A stretch of DNA of 64,000 bases from Candidatus Methylaffinis lahnbergensis (lineage in GTDB: Bacteria; Pseudomonadota; Alphaproteobacteria; Rhizobiales; Beijerinckiaceae), in contig PEFW01000005.1 in NCBI GenBank assembly GCA_002890675.1, positions 21,341 through 85,340 on the forward strand, read 5' to 3'. Made by a program: the position numbers and the translations under genes. Positions 37,656-47,800 of this stretch are shown one piece after another (the stretch's first letter is position 1; each line of letters begins with the position of its first letter). Below the pieces are notes generated by a model. The model saw only the letters and a program-made list of their open reading frames with translations, made no database searches and was not told where the DNA came from.

Positions 37656-38843
37656 ATGAGTACCATCGCAAGCATTCTGTTGATCGCGTGGATCACGATC
37701 GCGATCTTAAATACGTTGTCGGCATGGCGCTACACCTGGGGCCTTCCGCTTACCGAGGTTCCCGGAATCACGCCTCCCGCAGCCGTCATCGTGGCCGTGA
37801 AGAACGATTCGGACGTTTCGCGTGCCTTCTTCGACCGGTTGCGCCATCAAGCCTATCCAGACTATCGAATTATCGCGGCGGTCGAGTCCGAGGAAGATCC
37901 CGCCTTCGCAATGGTAACGGAGGAATCGAAACGGCCGGGAGCACCGCTTCGCACAGTTGTCGCCGGCCAGTCCGGACAGTCTGGTCAGAAGGTCTGGAAT
38001 TTGCTCGCGGCCCTCGACGCGATCGAGGACGGAGATGAGATCGTGGCTTTCGTCGACGCGGACACGCTGCCCGCGCCCGAGTGGCTTTCCCGACTCGTTG
38101 CCGCTCTCATCAACACGGGGCGTGACGCGGTCACGGGTTACCGCTGGATCGTCCCGGCCGACAACCGGGTGAGTTCGGCGGTCGTCGCGGCGGCGAACGC
38201 GTCCGTTGTGACGGTGCCGAGACTGCCTTCGATAATTAACCATTGCTGGGGCGGCACAATGGCCATGCGGCGCAAGACGCTGGAGCGCATCGATATCCGC
38301 CGCTTTTGGGCCGGGGCACTCAGCGACGACGCGCAAATGACCCGCGCGTTCAAACAAGCAGGGTACGAGGTCTTTTCGCCGCGCCAGAGCCTCCTTCTCT
38401 CCCCCGTGGCGATGAGTTGGAGCGAAGCTTTTTCGTTTGCGCGGCGCCAATACCGTATCGTGTTGCTGCATGAACCCGGCATTTGGGCGCTGGCGGCGCT
38501 CGGAACGTTCTTCCCCATCGCCGCCGCGATCGCCGCGCTGAGCATGGCCTCGCAAGGGAGTGTCCTTGCCATCGTCCTGATTGGCGTGTCTCTCGTTTTG
38601 GGAGAGATTCGTTACCATTGCCGGCGCAGAATCGTCATTGCGCTCTGGGGAGAGGCAACCGCCGCCGGACTTCCAATGTACTGGCGGGTAGAACGGTGGC
38701 TGCGTCCCATCTGGTGGAGTTTTCATGCGTTGTGCGTGTTTTCGGCGCTAGGGTCCCGCCATATTCGCTGGGCCGGCATAGATTACCTGGTCCGAGGGCC
38801 GCAGGATGTCGAAGTGTCGAGGCCGTCGGCTGCACCGCCCTAG
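37656..38843 (+). CDS. GT21/HpnI-like membrane glycosyltransferase (ceramide-glucosyltransferase-like)
   Basis: About 395 residues from ATG 37656; this start puts a membrane helix (TIASILLIAWITIAILNTLSAW) at the N-terminus as in the family. The GT-A core has PPAAVIVAVKND (D1 region), VAFVDADTLPAPEWL (DxD), CWGGTMAMRRKTLE and GALSDDAQMTRAFKQAG (third Asp). The acceptor motif QxxRW is replaced by RRQYRIV. Three C-terminal helices follow. The same architecture is shared by ceramide glucosyltransferases (GT21) and by HpnI, which glycosylates bacteriohopanetetrol, so the acceptor is a membrane lipid in either case. The neighbouring AONS, GNAT and SDR genes favour a sphingolipid-like acceptor; no hopanoid genes are seen in the window. 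Confidence 0.82.
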   Translation: MSTIASILLIAWITIAILNTLSAWRYTWGLPLTEVPGITPPAAVIVAVKNDSDVSRAFFDRLRHQAYPDYRIIAAVESEEDPAFAMVTEESKRPGAPLRTVVAGQSGQSGQKVWNLLAALDAIEDGDEIVAFVDADTLPAPEWLSRLVAALINTGRDAVTGYRWIVPADNRVSSAVVAAANASVVTVPRLPSIINHCWGGTMAMRRKTLERIDIRRFWAGALSDDAQMTRAFKQAGYEVFSPRQSLLLSPVAMSWSEAFSFARRQYRIVLLHEPGIWALAALGTFFPIAAAIAALSMASQGSVLAIVLIGVSLVLGEIRYHCRRRIVIALWGEATAAGLPMYWRVERWLRPIWWSFHALCVFSALGSRHIRWAGIDYLVRGPQDVEVSRPSAAPP

Positions 38844-38857
38844 ATGAGCGGTCGCCG

Positions 38858-40111
38858 CTAGATCCTTATGGGGTCAAGCAGAGCTGGCTCCGCTCTTAGC
38901 CGGGCGATCCGCGCCGGAACCGGCGGGTGGGAATAATAAAACAGGGCGTAGACCGAATCGGGTGTCAGGGTCGAAAGGTTATCCCGCGCGAGCTTCGTCA
39001 AGGCGCTGATCATCGGCCCGGAGCCGGCCATCGCCTTCGCGAAATTGTCGGCCTGATACTCGGCGCGGCGCGACAGCCAGCTTGTCAGCGGCGACAGCAA
39101 ATGCGAGACTGGTCCCGCCGCAGTCAGTACCACCATCAAAACTAGGCCGGGATCGGCTGGCAGACCGAACGCGCCAGCCAATCCACCAGCGGCGAAAGCC
39201 CAGGCAAGGACAGCAAAACCAACAAACGCGAACGCCGTCATCTCGGCAATGCGCTGGCCGATATGGCCGAGTTTATAGTGCCCCAGCTCATGGGCCAGAA
39301 TCGACAAAATTTCATCGGGGGTATGGTTTTGCAAAAGCGTGTCGAAGAAGACGATGCGCTTGGCCTTTCCGGAGCCGGTGAAATAGGCGTTTCCATGCGT
39401 CGAACGTTTGGAGGCGTCCATGACGTAGAGCCCCTTGGATGCGAAACCGCATTTGGCAAGAAGCGCTTCGACGCGCGTCCTCAACGGTCCGTCCGGCATG
39501 GGCGTGAACTTATTGAACAAGGGCGCGATGACGGCGGGATAAATCACGCTCATGGCGATCATCAGTGCCATCAACGCCACCCAGCCGAGGAGCCACCAGG
39601 TGTCAGGCATGACGCGCAGCAGCCAGAAAAGACCATAAAGCAAAGGGACGCCAAGGAGAGCCGAGAGTGCCGCGCCCTTTAGCCGGTCGCGCAGAAACAT
39701 CGCCGGGGTCGCGCGATTAAAGCCGAACAGGGCTTCGAGCGCGAAGGTGCTGTAAATCGAGAACGGCAGTTGCAGAACGCGCCCAACCAGCTCGAACGCA
39801 ACCACGACGGCGACAGCGCGGGAGATGCCAGGAGCAACGAATTGCGCCACCAACGCGTAGAGCGGACCGAGCAAGACCATCAGCCAAAGCACCGCGAGGA
39901 CGGTGTCGAAGATGGTCTCCGCGATTTCCAGCCGCGTGCGGGCTAGGGCGTAGGCGGCCGCCCGCCGGTGTTCCTCGGCGCTGATAAAGCCGGAAAACCC
40001 GTCCGGAACGCGCTCGCGATGGGCGGCAACCGCGGCGGCCTGACGGTACATTAGCGAGACGCCAAGCGCCCCTGACAGGACAATGGCGCCAATAATTGCG
40101 ATGGGGATCAC
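38858..40111 (-). CDS. M48 family membrane metalloprotease (CAAX protease/Ste24-like)
   Basis: About 417 residues from GTG 40111, selected for its ribosome-binding site (GAGGA eight bases upstream) and because the next residues form a membrane helix (VIPIAIIGAIVLSGALG). Several helices follow, then ILAHELGHYKLGHIG, the HExxH zinc motif, and RRAEYQADNFA carrying the third zinc ligand Glu. This is the Ste24/CAAX-prenyl-protease branch, with an N-terminal peptidase M48 extension. In bacteria these probably degrade or process membrane proteins. Convergent with the GT21-like gene, 14 bases apart. Confidence 0.88.
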   Translation of the reverse strand: MIPIAIIGAIVLSGALGVSLMYRQAAAVAAHRERVPDGFSGFISAEEHRRAAAYALARTRLEIAETIFDTVLAVLWLMVLLGPLYALVAQFVAPGISRAVAVVVAFELVGRVLQLPFSIYSTFALEALFGFNRATPAMFLRDRLKGAALSALLGVPLLYGLFWLLRVMPDTWWLLGWVALMALMIAMSVIYPAVIAPLFNKFTPMPDGPLRTRVEALLAKCGFASKGLYVMDASKRSTHGNAYFTGSGKAKRIVFFDTLLQNHTPDEILSILAHELGHYKLGHIGQRIAEMTAFAFVGFAVLAWAFAAGGLAGAFGLPADPGLVLMVVLTAAGPVSHLLSPLTSWLSRRAEYQADNFAKAMAGSGPMISALTKLARDNLSTLTPDSVYALFYYSHPPVPARIARLRAEPALLDPIRI

Positions 40112-40241
40112 CAGCTGATTCCTCGGAGGCCGGCGGAGCTTATATATGACAAAATACTTGGCGTTCGAGGCCGAGGAGCACAATGGGCCGCCCGGGCAAG
40201 GAACGCCCATGCGAGGTTCTTACGACAAAGGAGTGGTCATC

Positions 40242-40652
40242 ATGGATTTGGCGCCCATCGCCGCTGCTTGGCAGCCGCGGCTCCTTGGACTCTTGCGGAT
40301 CGTCACGGCCCTGCTGCTTCTCCAGCACGGTACGGCGAAGCTTTTCGGCTTTCCGCATGTCGCAATGTTCGACAACCTCCAGCTCCTGTCGCTCTCGGGC
40401 ATCGCGGGCGTTCTGGAGCTCGTCGGCGGCATTCTGTTACTGCTTGGCATCTTCACCCGCCCGGTTGCTTTCATTTTGTCCGGCGAAATGGCGTTTGCCT
40501 ATTTTCTCGTGCATGCGCAAAAAAGCTTCTTTCCCATTCTCAATCAGGGCGAGCTTGCGGTCCTCTATTGCTTTGTGTTTCTTTATCTCGCCGTGGCGGG
40601 CGGCGGCGCCTGGAGTTTTACGCGCGACGAGCTTACGCCGCCTTCCATTTGA
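40242..40652 (+). CDS. DoxX family membrane protein
   Basis: A 136-residue four-helix membrane protein. LLGLLRIVTALLLLQHGTAKLFGFP is the conserved DoxX start, then SGIAGVLELVGGILLLLGIFTRPVA, FAYFLVHA and a last helix. AAGGAG eight bases before ATG 40242 fixes the start; earlier in-frame Mets belong to an unlikely leader. Family members act near redox or thiol-stress systems, and here it ends 20 bases inside the convergent redoxin gene. Confidence 0.87.
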   Translation: MDLAPIAAAWQPRLLGLLRIVTALLLLQHGTAKLFGFPHVAMFDNLQLLSLSGIAGVLELVGGILLLLGIFTRPVAFILSGEMAFAYFLVHAQKSFFPILNQGELAVLYCFVFLYLAVAGGGAWSFTRDELTPPSI

Positions 40653-41187
40653 TCGAGCAGCCGATGGAAGGAGTTTGATCCCCAGGCGCAACGCCTGTGG
40701 CAGCGATGCTCCGCATGGCCTCGACAAGCTCTCGCCGCGCGCCCGCTGGCGGCGGCGTGGTGCGGCCTTCGTCCAGGCGCCCACGGTATTTCAGCTTCAG
40801 GTCTTTGCCGTAGCCGAAGAAATCGGGGGTACAGACCGCGCCATACGCACGGGCGACCGCCTGGCTCTCGTCGTGAAGATAGGGAAACGGAATTTTGTGC
40901 GCCTGCGCGAACCGCTTCATATTGGCGAAGGAATCTTCAGGATAGTCCGTGGCATCGTTCGCGCAAATGGCGGCGAAGCTAATGCCTTCCGCCAATAACA
41001 GCCGCGCGTCCGCGGCAAGCCGGTCGATCACCGCTTTTACATAGGGGCAATGATTGCAGATGAAGACGATCACCGTGCCCTTTTCGCCCGCCACATCTTT
41101 TAGCGCATAGGTTTTGCCGTCCGTGGCGGGAAGCCAAAAATCCGGGGCCGGCGTATCCAGAATGATTTTTGTTGCCGTAGCAGCCAT
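40633..41187 (-). CDS. AhpC/TSA-type thioredoxin-family protein (redoxin)
   Basis: About 184 residues from ATG 41187 (GGAGG seven bases upstream). Thioredoxin fold with PAPDFWLPATDGKTYALKDV, VIVFICNHCPYVKAVIDRL and the cis-Pro-side segment VCTPDFFGYGKDLKL. The CNHC pair lies at the peroxiredoxin/TlpA position. Family members are usually thiol peroxidases or disulfide reductants; no signal peptide is present. The 3' end overlaps the convergent DoxX gene by 20 bases. Confidence 0.85.
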   Translation of the reverse strand: MAATATKIILDTPAPDFWLPATDGKTYALKDVAGEKGTVIVFICNHCPYVKAVIDRLAADARLLLAEGISFAAICANDATDYPEDSFANMKRFAQAHKIPFPYLHDESQAVARAYGAVCTPDFFGYGKDLKLKYRGRLDEGRTTPPPAGARRELVEAMRSIAATGVAPGDQTPSIGCSIKWKAA

Positions 41188-41316
41188 GATCCTACCTCCG
41201 CCTGCCCTAGATATATAGGCATGCCGCGCAGGAGCCAACCGCTGCCTCGGGGTTGACGCGGCAGCTCGCAAGGGGCTAACCCAGGCAGACCTTGCCGGAG
41301 CCATCGTGGCCGCCTC

Positions 41317-42027
41317 ATGCCAGAACTTTCCCAGGACGACTCCAAACAGCTCGCCGCAGCAAAGGCTCTGGAGCTGGTGACCCCCGGTATGCGGCTCGGT
41401 CTAGGGACCGGCACGACGGCCGCGCATTTTGTCGCGCTTCTCGGCGCGCGGGTTGCCAAGGGCCTGGACGTGATCTGCGTACCCACCTCCGAGCGCACCC
41501 GCACCCTCGCCGCGCTTTATTCCATCCCGCTTACGACGATCGACGCCTCGCCAGAGCTCGACCTGACGGTCGATGGCGCCGACGAGTTTGACCCAAAATT
41601 ACGTCTCATCAAGGGCGGCGGCGGCGCGCTCTTGCGTGAAAAAATCGTCGCGATGGCGTCGAAGCGCATGATCGTGATCGCCGATTCGTCGAAGTTGGCG
41701 GCGGTGCTCGGCAAATTCCCGCTACCGCTCGAAGTCAATGTGTTCGGCTTTGAGGCGACCCGCCGGATGGTTTCGGCGGCGGCGAAGGGGTTAGGCTGCG
41801 ATGGCGAGCTCCGCCTGCGGAAAACTCCTGGCGGCCAGGCTTTCGTCAGCGACAATGGACACTATATCGTCGATTGCTTCTTCGGCACCATTGCCGATCC
41901 GGACCGCCTAGCGGACCGGCTCGCCGCCATTCCAGGCGTCGTCGAACACGGGCTTTTCATTGGGATTGCCAAGGCGGTGATCAGCGCCGGTCCGGCCGGC
42001 ATCAAGATTCTGGGCCAACTCGATTGA
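41317..42027 (+). CDS. rpiA: Ribose-5-phosphate isomerase A
   Basis: A 236-residue RpiA that interconverts ribose 5-phosphate and ribulose 5-phosphate in the pentose phosphate pathway. Motifs: [17 protein letters not shown] (phosphate-binding loop), [15 protein letters not shown] (catalytic Asp residues), [16 protein letters not shown] and [14 protein letters not shown]. Length and motif order are standard. A short intergenic gap separates it from the divergent redoxin gene. Downstream lies a secreted DUF2059 protein in the same direction. Confidence 0.95.
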   Translation: MPELSQDDSKQLAAAKALELVTPGMRLGLGTGTTAAHFVALLGARVAKGLDVICVPTSERTRTLAALYSIPLTTIDASPELDLTVDGADEFDPKLRLIKGGGGALLREKIVAMASKRMIVIADSSKLAAVLGKFPLPLEVNVFGFEATRRMVSAAAKGLGCDGELRLRKTPGGQAFVSDNGHYIVDCFFGTIADPDRLADRLAAIPGVVEHGLFIGIAKAVISAGPAGIKILGQLD

Positions 42028-42125
42028 CGCCGCCGGGAACATGGGCTTCTTTCATCACCGCCACGGTTCTTGGCTTATGCCCCTTGGGAGGTTTTCGTTT
42101 GCGCACAACTCAAAAAAAACACGCC

Positions 42126-42665
42126 ATGAATTTGGTTTTTTGCCTTGCGTTCCTGCTTGCTCTCTTGGTTGCCGCGAGCGGAAGCATGGCTCAACCAGCC
42201 GCTCCCGACGCCTCGCCGGGCCAAACCGGGCCGGGTTCGGCCGCGCCTAGCCCGTCGCATTTGGCCGCCGCCCGCGCGCTCGTGATCGCCTGTGGAATGT
42301 CGCGCTCCTTTAGCAGCACCATTCCCGAATTCATGGATCAGATTGGCTCGTCGTTGACCCAGACACGGCCGGAACTCATCCACGATCTCAACGCGGTGCT
42401 GACCGGGCTCAAGCCCGAATTCGACAAGCAAGCGGACGAAATGGTCGATATCGCCGCGCAGATTTATGTCAAACAGATGAGCGAGCCAGACTTGAAGTCG
42501 GCGGTGGCCTTCTTCGAGAGCCCGGCGGGAAGAAAATACGTCGAGACACAACCGGCCTTCCTGACCGAGGTCGTGACTGCGATGCAGGGCTGGCGGGGCA
42601 AGATTTCGACCGATATGATGACCCGCGTGCGCGCGGAAATGAAGAAGAAAGGCCACGAGATTTGA
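42126..42665 (+). CDS. DUF2059 domain protein, secreted
   Basis: About 179 residues from ATG 42126 with a signal peptide (LVFCLAFLLALLVAASGSMA, cleavage after MAQ region). The mature part is helical: ARALVIACGMSRSFSSTIPE, ELIHDLNAVLTGLKPEFDKQ, IYVKQMSEPDLKSAVAFFES and PAGRKYVETQPAF. That is the DUF2059 pattern, where F-F-x-S-P-x-G-x-K is the signature. Periplasmic; biochemical role unknown. It commonly follows rpiA in alphaproteobacteria, as here, and its 3' end faces pbpC. Confidence 0.85.
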   Translation: MNLVFCLAFLLALLVAASGSMAQPAAPDASPGQTGPGSAAPSPSHLAAARALVIACGMSRSFSSTIPEFMDQIGSSLTQTRPELIHDLNAVLTGLKPEFDKQADEMVDIAAQIYVKQMSEPDLKSAVAFFESPAGRKYVETQPAFLTEVVTAMQGWRGKISTDMMTRVRAEMKKKGHEI

Positions 42666-42691
42666 CAGCCATATGACCTATTGAAGCTCCT

Positions 42692-44800
42692 CTATTCGAG
42701 GCGCACCAACACGCTGTCCGTCGCCCCTTTTGCATCCATGACCGACACCCGCGCAAAGCCCGCGCCGTCGGGGGTCCGCGCCGCTTGCCTGCGCAAGTCC
42801 GCTTCGCCGACCGGCGCGCCGTTGACGATCCATCGCAGCGGCAAAACTCCGCCTTCGGCTTTCAAGGCGAGGCGGGTGCCGGGCGAAGGCGGCGATGATG
42901 CGGCGAGGCCGAGATCGATGCGGGCGCCATCCGGCGGAAAAGCGATTTTTAATTGCGCCGTCGCGACCGCCGCCAGATTCTTGGGCACGTCCTTGCACAA
43001 ATGGCGCAAGGGCGGCGGAAGCGAGGCGGTCCGGCTTGCGAGAATACCGGAGGGCGCGGCAAGGAATTCGTGCCCGGCGCCGAGCCTTGCGAAAGCGTCG
43101 AACAGAACCGGCGCGGCGGCTTGGCGTCCGGCGAGGCCGAACACGGAGGCATTGTCTGGCCGGCCGAGCCAGACCGCGATCGTATGGGCCTTGTCGAAGC
43201 CGATCGCGAAAGCATCGCGGTAGCCGTAGGAAGTCCCGGTCTTATAGGCGATGCGCCCGAACGGCGCGTTTAGGGGCGGCGGCGCGCCGCGCAGAATGTT
43301 GGCGACATACCAGCTAGCGACTGCGCCGGCTATCCGGCGGGTCCCAGCTTCCGGCGTCCCCACGCCGTCCATTGTTTCACGCAATCCCGGCACCGTTCCT
43401 CCCCGCGCGAGGCCGGCATAGAGCAAAGCGAGATCGCGCAGCGTGATCCCGAGGCCGCCCAGACCCGCGGCTAGTCCCGGAGCGGTTTCATCCGGGAGCG
43501 CGATCCTGGCGCCGGCATTGCGCAGGCGCGCAATAAACTGCTCCGGGCCGATTGCGTCGAGCAATTCGACCGCAGGCAGATTCAAGGAAAATTGCAACGC
43601 GCGCCTCGCCGTGACGGTGCCCTGGAACGAATGGTCGAAATTTTCCGGTGCGTAAATTCCGTAATGTCTTGACCGATCGTCCAAAAGGGTTTCGGGGAGC
43701 GCGATGCCGTTCTCGAAAGCGAACGCATAAATGAAAGGTTTTAAAGCCGAGCCGGGCGAGCGGACGGCCTCTGTCATGTCGATCGATCCGGCGCGCTCTT
43801 GCGAAAAATAATCCGCCGCCCCGACATGGGCGCGGATCTCGCCGGTCGCATTGTCGATGACGAGGATGGCGCAAGAAAGCTTTGGTCCTAGCCCGGCGGC
43901 GGCCTCGCGCGCCAGCCCTTCGAGCGATGCTTGCAGCTTGGCGTCGAGCGTCAGCCGGTGGACGCGCTGCTCTGGCGCACGCCGGAGCACGGCTTCGCTG
44001 GCATGCGCGGCGAGCATGGGAAAGGCCCGGCGTTCTTGTGGCATGGCTTCCCGCTTGGCGGCATCGCGCTCGGCCTTGTTAATGACGCCCCGCGCAAAGA
44101 CCCGGTCGAGGACTTTGTCGCGGGCAGCCCGCGCGGCATCGGGAAAGCGATCCGGCCGCCTTGTTTCTGGCGCTTGCGGCAAGGCCACCAACAATGCCGC
44201 CTCGGCGGCCGAGAGCCGCTTCGGATCGTGACCGAAATAGGCAAGGCTCGCTGCCCTAACGCCCTCGATATTGCCGCCATAAGGTGCGAGCGCGAGGTAA
44301 AGATTGAGGACGCCGGTCTTATCCGTCCGCCGTTCGATTTTTATCGCGCGAAAAATTTGGTCGAGTTTTCCCGCCAGCGATTTTCCAGCGCGGGGCTCGA
44401 TCAGCCGGGCCACCTGCATCGTCAAAGTCGAGCCGCCGGAAACAATATGGCCATGGCTTGCCCATTGCAGCGCGGCGCGCCCAAGGCTGAGAAAATCGGC
44501 CCCATGATGCGCATAAAACCGCCGGTCCTCGTAGGCAATCAACATGGCGATGAAACGCGGATCGACATCGCCCGTGCGAACAGGAAGCCGCCAGCGTCCG
44601 TCCGGCGTCGTGAAGGCTCGCAAAAGGGTGCCGTTGCGATCGACGACGATACGCGAACCTTGACTTGCGGCGGCAAGATCGAGCGCACCCGGCGAGGGCA
44701 GAAAATGAAGCAACGCCGCGGGGACCGCGAGGCCGGGCAACGCAAATGTAAGAAAGAGCGCCGCGATCTTACCAAAATGCTTCGCGTGAAACATTTTCAT
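42692..44800 (-). CDS. pbpC: Penicillin-binding protein 1C
   Basis: A 702-residue bifunctional class A PBP. A membrane anchor (IAALFLTFALPGLAVPAALL) is followed by the GT51 transglycosylase domain with EDRRFYAHHG (catalytic Glu91) and GGSTLTMQVARL, and then the transpeptidase domain with SxxK (Ser351, Lys354), SLN (405-407) and KTGT (520-523). The C-terminal BiPBP_C beta domain ends the protein. It polymerises and cross-links peptidoglycan in the periplasm. Its ATG overlaps the stop of the alpha-2-macroglobulin gene (ATGA), the usual pair in proteobacteria, where the macroglobulin is thought to protect cells when the wall is breached. Confidence 0.95.
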   Translation of the reverse strand: MKMFHAKHFGKIAALFLTFALPGLAVPAALLHFLPSPGALDLAAASQGSRIVVDRNGTLLRAFTTPDGRWRLPVRTGDVDPRFIAMLIAYEDRRFYAHHGADFLSLGRAALQWASHGHIVSGGSTLTMQVARLIEPRAGKSLAGKLDQIFRAIKIERRTDKTGVLNLYLALAPYGGNIEGVRAASLAYFGHDPKRLSAAEAALLVALPQAPETRRPDRFPDAARAARDKVLDRVFARGVINKAERDAAKREAMPQERRAFPMLAAHASEAVLRRAPEQRVHRLTLDAKLQASLEGLAREAAAGLGPKLSCAILVIDNATGEIRAHVGAADYFSQERAGSIDMTEAVRSPGSALKPFIYAFAFENGIALPETLLDDRSRHYGIYAPENFDHSFQGTVTARRALQFSLNLPAVELLDAIGPEQFIARLRNAGARIALPDETAPGLAAGLGGLGITLRDLALLYAGLARGGTVPGLRETMDGVGTPEAGTRRIAGAVASWYVANILRGAPPPLNAPFGRIAYKTGTSYGYRDAFAIGFDKAHTIAVWLGRPDNASVFGLAGRQAAAPVLFDAFARLGAGHEFLAAPSGILASRTASLPPPLRHLCKDVPKNLAAVATAQLKIAFPPDGARIDLGLAASSPPSPGTRLALKAEGGVLPLRWIVNGAPVGEADLRRQAARTPDGAGFARVSVMDAKGATDSVLVRLE

Positions 44801-47800
44801 TTGGGGGCGGCGATATCGATTGCGCCATAAGCGGTGCGGCCGAATCGTTCTGGCCGGTACATATCTTCGATTGTCGCCGGCGGGCTAAAATAATGCCCAG
44901 GCGTAACCGCGCGGACAATATAGGCGACCGTGAAATTTGCCTTGTCGTGTCCGTCGCGCGCGAAAGCGGCGACGAAACGATCGTCGCGATATTCGGTATG
45001 CGCCGGTTCGACGGTTTTCTTTAAGAAGGACAACGCCTCGGTCGAGCCGCCCTCAAAAAGATCCGGATTGTCGATCTCCAATCCCGACGGCAGAAGGTCA
45101 ACCAGAAGCAGCCTCGCGAACGCAGCCTCATATTCGGTGACCGTCAAGGCGATCACAAAGCGATCGTTCTGTTTGATCGCCGTGGGCTCGACCGGTTTTC
45201 CGTCCAGCGTGTAATAGGAGCGCTCGATCCGGTAGCCCTGCTCGGCGGCCGGCTCCGGCGTCAGCGGATTGCCGGAGGTTGTCAAAACGACGCTCACCAG
45301 CGCTTGCCCGCTATTCGCGATCGTCGCGGTTTTGCTGGCGAGCGCGGCGGCCCGCCAAGTCCTGAATAAAGCGCCCTGCTGGGGCTCGCCATCGACAGAC
45401 AAGGCAATCGTCTTGGACTTATCGGCGAGCGCCTCGGCGGCGAGAACCATGAACGCATTTTCCTGGGTGCTGGAGAAGGCGGTTTTCGCGCGCGCGTCCT
45501 CCACGATCTTCGACGCATGCAGAATTTCGGCGGCGGGCATTTGGGTCTCGACGGCAAGCGCGAGAAGCCCGGCGCCATCGCGCAGACGCGAGCCATAATC
45601 GGGGGTCGAGTAGAGCGGATTTCCGAGCGTGCTCAAACGCTCCGTCGCTTTTGCGAACACCGCCTCCGCACGCGGGCGGTCGCCAAGCAAAGCCAGCGCG
45701 GCGGCAAGATGGGCGCGGGCGAGCGGGGTCTCGAACGAGTCGATCTTGGCATCGGACAGATAGCGCAGATCGCCCATGACCTGGCGGCCGTTTCGCGCCA
45801 GAACATAGGCCGCATAGGCGATCGGGGCGCCTTGTCCCGCGCCAATTTCGCTCGAATTGGCAAGCAGATTGCGCAGCCGCTCCAGGGCGGCGTCGAATTT
45901 CTTTTGCGGCACGTCGAACCCATTTTCCCGCGCGCGAGTGAGAAAATCGGTGACGAACGCATGCAGCCATAGGTCATCGGCATCGGTCGCCGACCAAACA
46001 CCGAAGGTGCCGTTTGAATCCTGGCGCGCCAGCACCCGCTCGATTGCCTCGCGGATGCGCTGATCGGTGTCCGGGTCGATTCCGAGCGCCTCGCTTTTGG
46101 CAAGCTTGTTGACATAAAGCAATGGCAGGGCACGGCTGACGGTTTGTTCGGAGCAGCCATAAGGGTAGCGATCGAGCGCCTGAAGGAGGGCCGGGACATC
46201 TATCCCGGCGAGTGCGGAAACGGCGAGCGAAACAACGCCGGTTCCGGGCACGAAATCGGCGAAAATATCGCTCGAAATCGCGAGGCTTTGCCCCGGCGCC
46301 AGCGTACGCACCGAGCGACGGTAAAGTCCGGAGGTGCCGGGCGAGATATCGAGCGCAAGCGTTTGCGCCGCGACGAAGCCGGGGCCGCTCAGCTTGAGGT
46401 CGACGCCGGCGTGGCCAACGCCCGTGGCGCTGAATGGGATCATCAGCGCCTTGCGTGCCCCGGCGTCGAGTTTGATTTTGCGGTGCAGGGTATCGCTTGC
46501 GGCCGAGAGCGGGCCGGTTACGTCGAGATCGAGGGCATAGTCTCCGGGCTTTCCTTCGACATTGTCGATTTGCACGTGAAATTGCGACCGGTCCCCAAGC
46601 GATAGAAAGCGCGGCGCCGTCACTTGCGCGACGACCGGATCGCGAACGATCACGTCCGTGCTGGCACTGCCGGCCTTGGTTTTTGTCCAGGCCACCGCCA
46701 TGACCCGCAAGGTGCCGTTGAAGGCGGGCAGATCGAAGCCGATCCGCGCCCGGCCGTCGGGGCCGGTCTTGACGATCCCTGAAAAGCGCGCGAGCGGTTC
46801 TTGCGTCGGCCGTTCGCCGCCAAACTCCGGGGACGAGTCGCCACCTGACCGGATCGCGCCGCGCGAACCTTGCATTCCATCGATCAACAGACCGTAGAGG
46901 TCGCGGATTTCCGTACTCAACTGGCGTTGGCCGAAGAAATAGCCGCGGGGATCGGGCGCTTCGTAATGGGTGAGATTGAGGATGCCCCCATCGACCGCGG
47001 CGACCGTCACACGCGCCTCTTCTCCCTGGCCAAGGCCTTTGATTTCGAGTGGGATCGTCAAGGGACCGCGTGGGCGTGTCTTGGACGGCGGAGCAAGTTT
47101 GACATCGAGCCCATGCGCTTGCGGATCGATGGCAAACCAGGCAAGCCCGATGGCCCGGCCCGGCATGCGTTTGGCCGCCTTGTCGAGCGGACGATAACCG
47201 AGCACCACGGCATAGGCGCCCGCGCCCCAATCGCCTTTGACCGGGATTGCGGTGGTCGTGTCGCCCTCGCTCAGATCGAGCGTGGTCAGAGCGTTCAAAC
47301 TCTCGCCGATAATGGCGACCGTCGCGGTGCCGGCAAAGCGCGAGGCGATGCGCAGCCGCATCTCCTCGCCCGGCTTATAATTTGCCTTGTCGAGACTGAC
47401 ATCGAGAAGATCTGGCGTTTGCGTGCTGGCCTCGCCGGACCAGCCACTTTCGAAGGCAAGACTCGTCGGCAGATCGGTGCTGTCGCCGCTTGCAAGATCG
47501 AGCCGGTATTGCCCAAGTCCAACGATCGAAGAAATCTCGGCGGGCGCGGCGAGGCCAATATCGATCTTGCCTCCAGCGACGCGTTTCGACGATTTCACCC
47601 GCTCGAAATTCCAGCGCCCCTCGGCGCGATACCATTGGTAATCATTGCTTACTCTGTAAAGCGACCAGGCGACGCCCTTGCGCGCAGCACGGGCGCCATC
47701 CGCGCCGACGGCAATGACATCGAAGCTCGCCGCCGCGCCGTCGGTCAAAGCCGTGAAATTCTTCTTGACGCCGATCAGGCCGGCCTTTGGCAGGATCGGC